Origin: Exiguobacterium undae DSM 14481
Lineage (GTDB): Bacteria > Bacillota > Bacilli > Exiguobacteriales > Exiguobacteriaceae
Length of the DNA stretch: 64,000 nt
Assembly: GCF_000620805.1 (NCBI RefSeq)
Contig: NZ_KK211187.1
Span: forward strand, 467,957 to 531,956
Direction of reading: 5' to 3'
A program made the translations under genes and the position numbers. The stretch's first letter is position 1; every line of letters starts with the position of its first letter. The notes beneath the pieces are model-generated. The model worked only from the letters and a program-made list of their open reading frames with translations, did no database searches and was not told the origin of the DNA. Positions 26,481 to 33,575 of the stretch are shown piece by piece.

Positions 26481-27556
26481 CCGCAACTCGGGCATGTCCA
26501 TTCACGCAAGCTGAGATGTTTCACGTCTTTGTTTTGATGACCGCAACTGGAGCACAGTTGACTGGAAGCAAAGGTATTGCCAACCTTCACGATGGTCTTC
26601 CCGTACCATTCTGCCTTATACTCCAGCATCCGGAAGAACTCCGACCAGCTGACCTCAGAGATGGACTTGCTCAATTTACGGTTCTTCTGCATGTTCTTCA
26701 CCTGCAAGGTCTCGATCCCGATGACGTCGTGGTTTTGGACGATCTCGGTCGATACCTTGTGCAGGAAATCGTTCCGCTTGTTGGCGATCTTCTCGTGGAT
26801 ACAGGCAACCTTCCGCTTCTGCTTCTGATAGTTTCTCGCCTCGGAAAGCGTGACTTTCTTGTTCAGGGCGATGCGTTGACGGCGGGAGAGCTTACGCTGT
26901 TCGCGCGCCAGTTTCTTCTCAAGCGAACGGAAGTAACGGTCGTTCTTGTATACGGTGCCGTCCGACAGGATAGCGAAGTTCTTGAGTCCGACATCGACGC
27001 CGACAGATGAACCGGTCTTCGGCAATTCGTCGATTTCCTGCTCGACGAGCAGGGAGACGAAATATTTGCCTGAAGCGTTACGTCGAATCGTGGCGTTCAA
27101 GATACGGCCTGTGATGTGTTTCGAATGGGCGAAACGTACCCATTTCAGCTTCGGAAGTTTGAGTTTATTGCATCCAATCGAGACTTCAGGAAGTTGAGAC
27201 TTTCCCTGTATGTTCGTCTTGTACGATTGGACGGGATGGCGCTTCGACTTGAATCGAGGGCGTTCGTTCTGCTTCTTGAAGAAGCGATCAAACGCATCAG
27301 CAAGATGTTTGACGCTGATCTGAACAGAGGTACTATCCACTTCTTTCAACCAGTCGAACTCCTGCTTTAACAAAGGAATTTCTTTGGAACAAGAACCGTA
27401 GGACAGTCCTTTTCCAGTGGTCTTGTACATTTCATCCCACTTCGCCAAGAAGTGGTTGAAGATGAAGCGTGAACACCCGATCGTCTTCGCGATCAGGATT
27501 TCCTGCTCTTTTGTAGGGTAGATTCTGAATTTGTAGGCCTTGTGTTTCAACACCAT
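26381..27556 (-). CDS. tnpB: RNA-guided endonuclease TnpB
   Basis: A 391-residue, full-length TnpB with the N-terminal signature [17 protein letters not shown] and helix-turn-helix-like [17 protein letters not shown]. The RuvC-like nuclease site is intact: Asp188 in [11 protein letters not shown], Glu282 in [11 protein letters not shown] and Asp365 in [10 protein letters not shown]. The zinc-ribbon with four cysteines is present (CSSCGHQ and CPSCGIH). TnpB cleaves DNA guided by omega RNA and helps retention of IS605-type elements; it is the ancestor of Cas12. ATG has AAAGGAGGTGAAAA upstream. No frameshift or stop interrupts it, so it is probably functional. Confidence 0.95.
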   Translation of the reverse strand: MVLKHKAYKFRIYPTKEQEILIAKTIGCSRFIFNHFLAKWDEMYKTTGKGLSYGSCSKEIPLLKQEFDWLKEVDSTSVQISVKHLADAFDRFFKKQNERPRFKSKRHPVQSYKTNIQGKSQLPEVSIGCNKLKLPKLKWVRFAHSKHITGRILNATIRRNASGKYFVSLLVEQEIDELPKTGSSVGVDVGLKNFAILSDGTVYKNDRYFRSLEKKLAREQRKLSRRQRIALNKKVTLSEARNYQKQKRKVACIHEKIANKRNDFLHKVSTEIVQNHDVIGIETLQVKNMQKNRKLSKSISEVSWSEFFRMLEYKAEWYGKTIVKVGNTFASSQLCSSCGHQNKDVKHLSLREWTCPSCGIHHDRDVNAGLNLKQEAERILASSTVGTTGLA

Positions 27557-27613
27557 TTTTCACCTCCTTTAAGGAAAATATACCCGAAAAGCAGGCTGGC
27601 GATTCATCTCCCA

Positions 27614-27638
27614 CTTTCACTTCGTTTAGAAGTGGAAG
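27614..27638 (-). repeat. Left-end hairpin of the IS element
   Basis: Ten-base stem CTTTCACTTC / GAAGTGGAAG with one wobble pair and five-base loop, upstream of tnpB. It shares the CACTTC/GAAGTG core with the right-end hairpin, as expected for subterminal TnpA-recognition structures. Confidence 0.72.
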
Positions 27639-27660
27639 TATTTTCGCCTAATTTTGATAA

Positions 27661-27716
27661 AAAAAGGAAGCATACGATAACCAATCGTTCCCGGTTATCG
27701 TATGCTTCTTTTTTTA
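27661..27716. terminator. Strong terminator now separated from the fabZ operon by the IS
   Basis: Sixteen-base perfect stem GAAGCATACGATAACC / GGTTATCGTATGCTTC flanked by A-run and T-run. No gene ends directly before it on the plus strand except, beyond the IS, the lipoprotein of the fabZ operon. It therefore looks like the original terminator of that operon. Confidence 0.9.
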
Positions 27717-27827
27717 TCTTAAGTCGGCTGATTCCGAATGATCTTTGAAAAAGGACTGGTTTATTTTTACTGTATTGTTTAGAATTTAGGTAGAACATAT
27801 TTAAAGAATGGGGCGAAAATAAACATA

Positions 27828-29333
27828 ATGCGAAAAATTGGAATGTACATACTAGCTTGTTTGCTTGTTTTTGGTGTCATCACACCGGCACAAGCCGAAA
27901 CAGCACTGACGTGGGACGTTAAAGGAACGGGAACGAATCCTTACACATTAACCTTTACGGGAGAAGGAGTCGTCAACCTCGAATCGGAAACCGCATTGGT
28001 TTTTGAAGAGGGCGTGACAGGGCAAGACATCGACATCGCGAAAACACCAATCGTGACGTTCACGGCAGAGACGGCACCAGTCGTCAAGATCGTCTCAGCC
28101 GATCAAACGAAAACGGTCTTGATTGAGTTTGGCCGTGAAGTCAAAGAAGAACCGACACCAGAAGAGCCGGTGACGGAAGAACCACCAGCAGAAGAACCAA
28201 TCAAGGAAGATCCTCCTGCTGAGGAACCAGTTGAAGAAGAGCCGGTCAAAGAAGAACCGATTAAAGAAGAACCAAAACCGGAGACGGAACAACCGATCGC
28301 GACGACAGGAACGATCAGCGGAACGATCTGGTACGATGAAAACGAAGACGGAATCCGTCAAGAGAAAGAAACGCGTATCAGTGATGTGCCGGTCTACCTC
28401 TTGAACGCGGACTATGACGTTGTCGACGAAGCCTATACAAAAGACGGTCTTTATTCGTTTAAGGACCTGAAGCCGGGCACATACTACATCGACGTCTACG
28501 GCATGGACATCGGTTACTACTCCACTTCACCGCAACACGAGGGAACGGACCCGACAATCGATTCTGACCTGGATGAGGACGATATGGCGAAAGTTAAACT
28601 GACAGCCGGTGAGAATGTACAAATCGATGCCGGTTTATACGGTTATGATGAAGAAGCAGAGTTGGATTTTTCAAACTTGTTGCTCGTCACGAACTTCTTT
28701 GATGCGAACGCCGACAAGATTCCAGGTTACTCGGAGCAAACACTTCCTGCGACGTATACGGTGACGGATGCAATCACAGGCAGCGACGTTTATACGGAGA
28801 AAGTCGCGAAAGACGACGCATTGATGATTGAATTGACACCTGGTACGTACACAGTCAAAACAGAAGTCGCTTCCGGATACACGGTTGAAGCAATGCACCA
28901 CATCTCACTGGACGACTTGATGGATTCGTTTGAATTTGAAATGACGAAAGCCAGTGTCAAAGCATTGGCGGTCGGCATGGCGGATGAAGAGGAAGAAGAA
29001 TTCCCGGAGTACGATGAGTTCTTGAAACTGTTCGAACGCAAAGCAACAACGGATTCGATCACATTGACGGAAGACACGATGGGGTATTTCCTCGTCGCGG
29101 AAATCGTGAAAGCAAAACCGGTCGTAGCACCGAAGCCAACACCGACACCGACGAAAACACCGGTCAAGACGGTCGAAGCACCGGCGACGAACGTAGCGGA
29201 TCAACAAACAACGAACACGACGTCAAACGAACGTCTCCCGCAAGCGGGTGAAGACAAACCGTTCCCATACGCAGCAACGGGAGCAGGTCTCGCTGTAGTC
29301 GGACTTTGGTTATTGTTACGACGCGCTGGATAA
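27828..29333 (+). CDS. LPQAG-anchored surface protein with SdrD B-like domain
   Basis: A 501-residue wall-anchored protein. Signal peptide (IGMYILACLLVFGVITPAQA), an N-terminal beta domain (about 25-105), then a Pro/Glu-rich spacer with repeated EEP(V/P/I) units (about 105-155). Residues about 163-265 are an SdrD B-type fold (GTIWYDENEDGIRQEKETRI, GLYSFKDLKPGTYYIDVYG), and a second related segment begins at LLLVTNFFDANADKIPGYSE. The end has a Lys/Thr/Pro spacer, LPQAG at 470-474, hydrophobic segment and RRAG. LPxAG differs from canonical LPxTG. The ribosome binding site before the ATG is weak. Possible adhesin; which sortase handles it is open. Confidence 0.82.
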   Translation: MRKIGMYILACLLVFGVITPAQAETALTWDVKGTGTNPYTLTFTGEGVVNLESETALVFEEGVTGQDIDIAKTPIVTFTAETAPVVKIVSADQTKTVLIEFGREVKEEPTPEEPVTEEPPAEEPIKEDPPAEEPVEEEPVKEEPIKEEPKPETEQPIATTGTISGTIWYDENEDGIRQEKETRISDVPVYLLNADYDVVDEAYTKDGLYSFKDLKPGTYYIDVYGMDIGYYSTSPQHEGTDPTIDSDLDEDDMAKVKLTAGENVQIDAGLYGYDEEAELDFSNLLLVTNFFDANADKIPGYSEQTLPATYTVTDAITGSDVYTEKVAKDDALMIELTPGTYTVKTEVASGYTVEAMHHISLDDLMDSFEFEMTKASVKALAVGMADEEEEEFPEYDEFLKLFERKATTDSITLTEDTMGYFLVAEIVKAKPVVAPKPTPTPTKTPVKTVEAPATNVADQQTTNTTSNERLPQAGEDKPFPYAATGAGLAVVGLWLLLRRAG

Positions 29334-29335
29334 CA

Positions 29336-29375
29336 GGAAAGCCCTTTGGACCGAATCGGTTCAGAGGGCTTTTTG
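29336..29375 (+). terminator. Terminator after the LPQAG protein gene
   Basis: Stem AAAGCCCT...AGGGCTTT with inner ACCGA/TCGGT pairing, followed by T-run. Confidence 0.88.
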
Positions 29376-29376
29376 A

Positions 29377-29418
29377 TGTGTGTCTCGATTGACACACACG
29401 CACACACGTGTGTATAGT
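29377..29418 (+). promoter_or_regulatory. Promoter and palindromic operators of the HTH gene
   Basis: TTGACA at 29389-29394 and TATAGT at 29413-29418 with an 18-base spacer form a good SigA promoter. Two inverted repeats overlap it: TGTGTGTC-N6-GACACACA (29377-29398) and ACACACGTGTGT (29402-29413, in the spacer). They are likely binding sites for a regulator, perhaps the adjacent HTH protein itself. Confidence 0.75.
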
Positions 29419-29451
29419 AAGGGTATCAAATGAATGGAAAGAGGGATGACG

Positions 29452-29883
29452 ATGTTAACAACAAAACAGATCAGTGAATTGTTACGTGTCTCGGAAGAAA
29501 CGGTCCGTCGTTGGATTCGGACAGGCGAACTGCATGCCGAACAGGATGGTAAAGGGTACTTGGTCGATGAACTGGCGTTAAAACGTCTCGTCGACGAAAA
29601 GTCGCAGATTCCAGGGAACGCGATGAACAAAGTGTTGCCGATCATCAATGATTTGTTTGGACCGGAAGCAGCGAAGTTCGCGAAGTCGAACTTGTTTGAT
29701 CCGCTCCGCCAGTCGATGGATCAGACGGCCCCACCTCGTCCGGAAGCATCACCGGAATCGGTTGCGGAAGAACTGAGCCAGCTGAAGCGGAAAAAACGTC
29801 GTCTTGAACTCGAACATGAACTGAAGTTGCTTGAGATCGAAGAAAAGATTGCCGTTCTCGAACAAAAAGCGAACCGTTTTTAA
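29452..29883 (+). CDS. MerR/excisionase-like HTH protein with C-terminal coiled coil
   Basis: A 143-residue DNA-binding protein. Residues 1-50 are an HTH_17-type domain (LTTKQISELLRVSEETVRRW then IRTGELHAEQDGKGYLVDE). The middle (NKVLPIINDLFGPEAAKFAKS) is followed by a strongly charged coiled coil (about 103-140, repeated RKKRRLELEHELKLLEIEEK type). The arrangement recalls RacA-like proteins, but that is not firm enough for a name. I use ATG at 29452, six bases after AGAGGG. Upstream palindromes within the promoter suggest autoregulation. Single gene between terminators. Confidence 0.72.
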   Translation: MLTTKQISELLRVSEETVRRWIRTGELHAEQDGKGYLVDELALKRLVDEKSQIPGNAMNKVLPIINDLFGPEAAKFAKSNLFDPLRQSMDQTAPPRPEASPESVAEELSQLKRKKRRLELEHELKLLEIEEKIAVLEQKANRF

Positions 29884-29902
29884 ATCAGACGGTACTAAAC
29901 GA

Positions 29903-29936
29903 ACGATCCCGAGATAGTAACGGGGTCGTTTTTTTG
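29903..29936 (+). terminator. Terminator after the HTH gene
   Basis: Stem ACGATCCCG / CGGGGTCGT with one wobble or mismatch and a T-run of seven. Confidence 0.85.
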
Positions 29937-30045
29937 ATAGGGAAGAGAAAGTTGCCTTAGAAAACCTGAACAAGCAAACCAGTTCTGCTTCCGAAACGGA
30001 CTGTGCGACAATGAGGATATCTTATTAAGCAGAGGAGTCGAAGAG

Positions 30046-30894
30046 ATGTTCCAACGCGATATTGCACAACACTGGCAAGTGACGTATCAGCAAAACGGTT
30101 ATCCCCATGTCCAGCAAGGCTGGGTCCTGCCGCCGGAGCGAAAAGACGAGTTTGATCCGTTCATTCTGATGGCGGAAGATTGGTTCAAACGCGGAACCTT
30201 TTCCGATCATCCGCACCGCGGTTTCCAGACGATTACCTACGTGATGGACGGACGGCTGGAGCATATCGATAATCACGGCGGACATTCAATCTTGGATGCA
30301 GGGGATGTTCAGTACATGAACGCCGGTTGGGCGGCGCGTCACGCGGAAGAAGCGGTTGATGACGATCTGATCCATACGCTGCAACTGTGGCTGAATCTCC
30401 CGAAACGTCTGAAGGAGACGACGACTTCGTATCAAAACGTTTTGCTCGAAGAAGCGCCGATCGTACCGTTCGACGGGGGGCAGGTCCGGGTCTATTCCGG
30501 TGATATTGCCGGGGTGACCGGACCACTCGACAGTCTGGTGCCGATCACGATGAGCGAGATTGCACTCGCACCGGGTGCGACGTATACACACGTCCTCCCG
30601 ACGAACCATAATGCGTTTATGTATGTCTTGGCAGGAGAGATCGAAGCCGGAGCAAGCAAGACGCGGCTTGCGAAGACGATGGCCGCGACACTGACGTTTG
30701 ACGAACAGGCATCGGGTGACAGTGGACTGGAACTGACGGCTGTCAGCCGAACGAAGATCTTAATCTATTCCGGACAGCCGATTCGGGAAGAGACGATTGC
30801 TTATGGTCCGTTTGTCATGAACACGGAAGACGAGATCCGTCAGGCGTACCGGGATTACCACGACGGCAAGTTCGGACCACCGGCTGTCTTGTGA
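30046..30894 (+). CDS. Pirin family bicupin protein
   Basis: A 282-residue cytoplasmic protein with two cupin domains. The metal-binding site of pirins is in the N-terminal cupin: FSDHPHRGFQTITYVMDGRLEHIDNHG holds the three His (with a later Glu) expected for Fe or another metal, followed by AGDVQYMNAGWAARHAEE. The C-terminal pirin domain is recognised by MYVLAGEIEAG and FVMNTEDEIRQAYRDYHDGKFG near the end. Bacterial pirins can have quercetin dioxygenase activity; the natural role is often unclear. ATG at 30046 with AGAGGAGTCGAAG upstream. Single gene. Confidence 0.9.
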   Translation: MFQRDIAQHWQVTYQQNGYPHVQQGWVLPPERKDEFDPFILMAEDWFKRGTFSDHPHRGFQTITYVMDGRLEHIDNHGGHSILDAGDVQYMNAGWAARHAEEAVDDDLIHTLQLWLNLPKRLKETTTSYQNVLLEEAPIVPFDGGQVRVYSGDIAGVTGPLDSLVPITMSEIALAPGATYTHVLPTNHNAFMYVLAGEIEAGASKTRLAKTMAATLTFDEQASGDSGLELTAVSRTKILIYSGQPIREETIAYGPFVMNTEDEIRQAYRDYHDGKFGPPAVL

Positions 30895-30897
30895 CGA

Positions 30898-30935
30898 CAA
30901 AAAAACCAGTTCCACAAGTGGGCTGGTTTTGTTTC
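30898..30935 (+). terminator. Terminator after the pirin gene
   Basis: Stem AAAACCAG...CTGGTTTT with inner CCAC/GTGG pairing. It lies between convergent genes and can act on both strands. Confidence 0.82.
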
Positions 30936-30960
30936 ATTGATAGGCGGACACCGCTCGACC

Positions 30961-31200
30961 TTAGGATGAGGTGGAATCGGTCGTCCGTTTTTTCTTTCGC
31001 CACCAATACCAGTAGCCAAGTCCAAGTGTAATCGGGATGGCAGCCAGGTAGGGGTTGGCCTCTAAATAACTGATGATCTCAAACAGCGCGAACCATCCAC
31101 TGAGTAACCCAAGGATAAGTAAGATCGTCCGAATCGCTTCAGGCAGCTTCCGGATACGATATGCGAAGAGACATACGAGGCAAAAGATGATAATCGCCAC
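30961..31200 (-). CDS. Small membrane protein of unknown function
   Basis: A 79-residue protein with three hydrophobic stretches: AIIIFCLVCLFAYRI, IRTILLILGLLSGWFALFEII and YLAAIPITLGLGYWYWW, and a Lys/Arg-rich C-terminus (RKKKRTT). A GTG start at 31200, six bases after GGGAGGA, fits best; a longer frame would overlap the divergent dehydrogenase gene. I do not recognise the family. It is divergent from ugd. Confidence 0.6.
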   Translation of the reverse strand: MAIIIFCLVCLFAYRIRKLPEAIRTILLILGLLSGWFALFEIISYLEANPYLAAIPITLGLGYWYWWRKKKRTTDSTSS

Positions 31201-31316
31201 GAGCATTCCTCCCATTCCCGTATCCAGTATAGCGTATTCGAAAAGCTTTTTCGATGCACAAATCGCTTTCGCTCCCGTATAGTGAAGACAGGGAAACTGA
31301 CGAAGGACGTGATGAG

Positions 31317-32558
31317 ATGCAAGTGACGGTAATTGGAACCGGTTATGTCGGACTCGTGACCGCGATTGGACTAGCCGACGCGAAACATGATGTAATCTGT
31401 GTCGACTTAAATAAAGAACGAATGGAGCGTCTGTCGAACGGAATTGCTCCAATTACGGAAGAAGGAATCGAAGAAGCATTACAACAAAATCAAAGTCGTC
31501 TGACCTTCACGACAGAGTATCCGGTATCTGATCTTTATCTGATAGCTGTCGGAACACCAGAACGGGCGGATGGGAGTTGTGATTTATCGGCCGTCGAAGC
31601 AGTGGTCAAGTTAATTCATTCGATTCAACCGGACGCTGCTGTCGTCATGAAATCGACAGTACCACCGGGAACGACGGAAAAGTTACAGACGGTCTATCCA
31701 TCGTTACGTTTTGCGATGGTTCCGGAGTTCTTACGGGAAGGCACAGCGATTCGTGATATGCGTAATCCGCATCGCGTTATCATCGGGGCGCACGATCAAC
31801 AGTTGGCCGAGACGTTGACGGATTTGTTCAAAACGAATGCACCAATCGTTCATGTGGATCCGACGACGGCAGAACTGACAAAATATGCAGCCAACAGCTT
31901 TTTGGCAGTCAAAATCAGTTTCATCAATGAGATTGCCCGATTAGCCGATATTGTCGGAGCAGATGTCGAAGATGTAGCGCACGGAATCGGTCTTGATCCG
32001 CGGATTGGTCCTGCTTTCTTGAAGGCGGGCGCAGGTTATGGGGGCTCTTGTTTCCCGAAAGATATCGCTGCCTTGACGACGCTGGCACAACAACAAGGCG
32101 AACATCTTCATGTCATTGAAGCAGCTGACCGGACAAACGAAGCACAACTGCAATATGTCCTCGACAAAATCAATCCAAGTCCTGGTCTTCATGTTGCTTT
32201 GTTGGGATTAGCTTTCAAGCCGGGAACAGACGATTTACGGGATGCGCCGGCACTACGCCTTGCCGAGCGATTAACGAAGATGGGTGTCACCGTTACAGGA
32301 TACGATCCGGCAGCAAAAACACTGCTTGATCAAAAGGAATCGATTGAAGAAGCAGTTGCAGGAGCAGATCTTGCTGTCATCATGACGGAGTGGGATGAAA
32401 TCAAACAGATCACGCCAGAACTTTTAGTCAAACAAATGAAGTCGGCGCGTTTGGTCGACGGCAGGAACTGTTGGGCTTATGTCAATGAGCCAGGAAACGT
32501 CCAATACGAAGGGATTGGACGTCCGAATAAAACATTTTCGAACAATCAAACCTTCTGA
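31317..32558 (+). CDS. ugd: UDP-glucose 6-dehydrogenase
   Basis: A 413-residue NAD-dependent enzyme that oxidises UDP-glucose twice to UDP-glucuronate, a precursor for acidic polysaccharides or teichuronic acid. The Rossmann motif is at the N-terminus (VIGTGYVGLVTAIGLA), the catalytic Cys in GAGYGGSCFPKDIAAL, and LGLAFKPGTDDLRDAPAL marks the C-terminal domain. Conserved signatures favour UDP-glucose over GDP-mannose dehydrogenase. I chose ATG at 31317, which has GAAGGA nine bases upstream. It is distant from the polysaccharide cluster (over 12 kb), with its own terminator. Confidence 0.9.
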   Translation: MQVTVIGTGYVGLVTAIGLADAKHDVICVDLNKERMERLSNGIAPITEEGIEEALQQNQSRLTFTTEYPVSDLYLIAVGTPERADGSCDLSAVEAVVKLIHSIQPDAAVVMKSTVPPGTTEKLQTVYPSLRFAMVPEFLREGTAIRDMRNPHRVIIGAHDQQLAETLTDLFKTNAPIVHVDPTTAELTKYAANSFLAVKISFINEIARLADIVGADVEDVAHGIGLDPRIGPAFLKAGAGYGGSCFPKDIAALTTLAQQQGEHLHVIEAADRTNEAQLQYVLDKINPSPGLHVALLGLAFKPGTDDLRDAPALRLAERLTKMGVTVTGYDPAAKTLLDQKESIEEAVAGADLAVIMTEWDEIKQITPELLVKQMKSARLVDGRNCWAYVNEPGNVQYEGIGRPNKTFSNNQTF

Positions 32559-32565
32559 CCTGTCA

Positions 32566-32602
32566 TATAGGGTGAGTCCGTTACGGATTCATCCTATTTT
32601 TA
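32566..32602 (+). terminator. Terminator after ugd
   Basis: Stem ATAGGGTGAGTCCG / CGGATTCATCCTAT with two wobble pairs, three-base loop and T-run. Confidence 0.88.
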
Positions 32603-32623
32603 ATGGTGAAAAGGAGACCAAAA

Positions 32624-33037
32624 ATGAAAATCGATTATTTCAGCGTTATGCCGAGTGGTCCAAAAGGCGCACTGGAAATTCATTGTTTGACGAACGACAA
32701 CTGGTATCGACGGGTGAGTGAAGAATGGGAACGCGCGATTCATTACGGCGCCGGTCTGATTCGCATCAAGGACAAAGGAGCCGAATTACGGATTCCAATC
32801 GAATTCGGACTCGGTTATGTCTTACAGTACTTACGGCAATTCGTCGCAGCAGAACGACATACGCTGGATCAGGCGAGACACCATTTACAACAACAGCTGG
32901 AATGGATCGGACGTGGCTTACCAATCCAATTGCGTCGACTGGATGAAATGATTGAAGTAACAGCGGACACCGACCATCGATTTCGTCGGGATGCTTTTTT
33001 GGAAGCAATCGAACAAGCCAATCAAAAGGTGTTATGA
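32624..33037 (+). CDS. Conserved-looking small protein of unknown function
   Basis: A 137-residue soluble protein without signal or TM. It contains beta-type stretches (KIDYFSVMPSGPKGALEIHC, AGLIRIKDKGAELRIPIEFG) followed by helices (YVLQYLRQFVAAERHTLDQA, LQQQLEWIGRGLPIQL). I do not recognise it. ATG at 32624 follows AAAGGAGACCAAAA, a strong site, and the gene is bounded by terminators on both sides, so it is expressed either alone or by read-through from ugd. Confidence 0.65.
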   Translation: MKIDYFSVMPSGPKGALEIHCLTNDNWYRRVSEEWERAIHYGAGLIRIKDKGAELRIPIEFGLGYVLQYLRQFVAAERHTLDQARHHLQQQLEWIGRGLPIQLRRLDEMIEVTADTDHRFRRDAFLEAIEQANQKVL

Positions 33038-33040
33038 GAC

Positions 33041-33080
33041 AAAAAGACAGTCACTTTTGTTCAAGTGACTGTCTTTATTT
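33041..33080 (+). terminator. Terminator before the S-layer gene
   Basis: Fourteen-base perfect stem AAAGACAGTCACTT / AAGTGACTGTCTTT with six-base loop and T-rich tail. Confidence 0.92.
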
Positions 33081-33229
33081 TATTTCACAAAAATATTGAC
33101 TTATCTGAAATTCTATATAAATGTAAGCGTTTTCTCAAAAAAGGACAGTTAGATTTTTAATTTCCATATACAGCCTGTAAATATATTTTACTAGTTATTA
33201 CTATTCACCTATTTTTTACAAAAAACCTA

Positions 33230-33258
33230 TTGTCGTGAGTTTCCTGGTTTTGTATATT
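33230..33258 (+). promoter_or_regulatory. SigA-type promoter of the S-layer gene
   Basis: TTGTCG at 33230-33235 and TATATT at 33253-33258 are 17 bases apart. A start near 33265 would give a leader of about 310 nucleotides. Another TTGAC(T) at 33096 lacks a properly spaced -10 box. Confidence 0.6.
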
Positions 33259-33575
33259 GAATCTGTAGCTGAGTCATTCACTTTTTTAGAAGTGTGATTC
33301 GGTACAAACCTACCACATACGGAAATCCTTCATATTCAAGGGTTTCGACAACATCTTTCTGTTCATCCCAAACTGGATACATAATGGATCACTGACGATC
33401 GTCTACTGAATAGGCGATGGATCGGCGCGTGAAACAGAACGTATTCCTCCGAAGAAGACAGAAGGATTGTTGCATGGGTTAAAGTAAATATTTACAAATA
33501 TTTTACTTTAAGTGTAGGTTATCTGGTTGGGATTGTTGCTTTTAGTTTTGAAAGACAAGAGGAGGAATTGTAAAC
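33259..33575 (+). other. Long 5' leader of the S-layer gene with 5'-end stem-loop
   Basis: About 310 bases without a gene. Directly at the predicted transcript start, GAGTCATTCACTT / AAGTGTGATTC (33271-33300) can fold into a stem-loop with one bulge. Long leaders with a 5' hairpin are typical of very stable mRNAs for abundant exported proteins. The leader ends in GAGGAGGAATTG before the ATG at 33576. Confidence 0.55.

Larger units (their letters stand above)
26310..27645 (-). mobile_element. IS200/IS605 superfamily element, tnpB-only (IS1341 type)
   Basis: An element of about 1.3 kb containing only tnpB. Subterminal hairpins at both ends (26326-26343, and 27614-27638) flank the gene, as is usual in this superfamily, where short terminal inverted repeats are absent. 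No Y1-type TnpA gene occurs in or near it, so movement would require a transposase supplied elsewhere. The exact ends are estimates: the right end should lie within a few bases of 26307-26314 and the left end within 27638-27655. It sits between the fabZ-operon lipoprotein and that operon's apparent terminator. Confidence 0.85.

Noticed and set aside
26435-27010. 191-codon plus-strand frame opposite tnpB
   Set aside because: Antisense of the conserved TnpB nuclease region; no ribosome binding site and no family likeness.
31213-31452. Extended N-terminus for the small membrane protein
   Set aside because: It would overlap the start of ugd by over 100 bases; GTG at 31200 has a well-spaced ribosome site.
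33096-33121. Promoter TTGACT...TATAAA before the S-layer gene
   Set aside because: Spacer is only 14 bases; the pair at 33230-33258 with 17 bases is better.
33038-33575. Riboswitch in the S-layer leader
   Set aside because: I found a 5' hairpin but no recognisable aptamer motif of a known riboswitch class.
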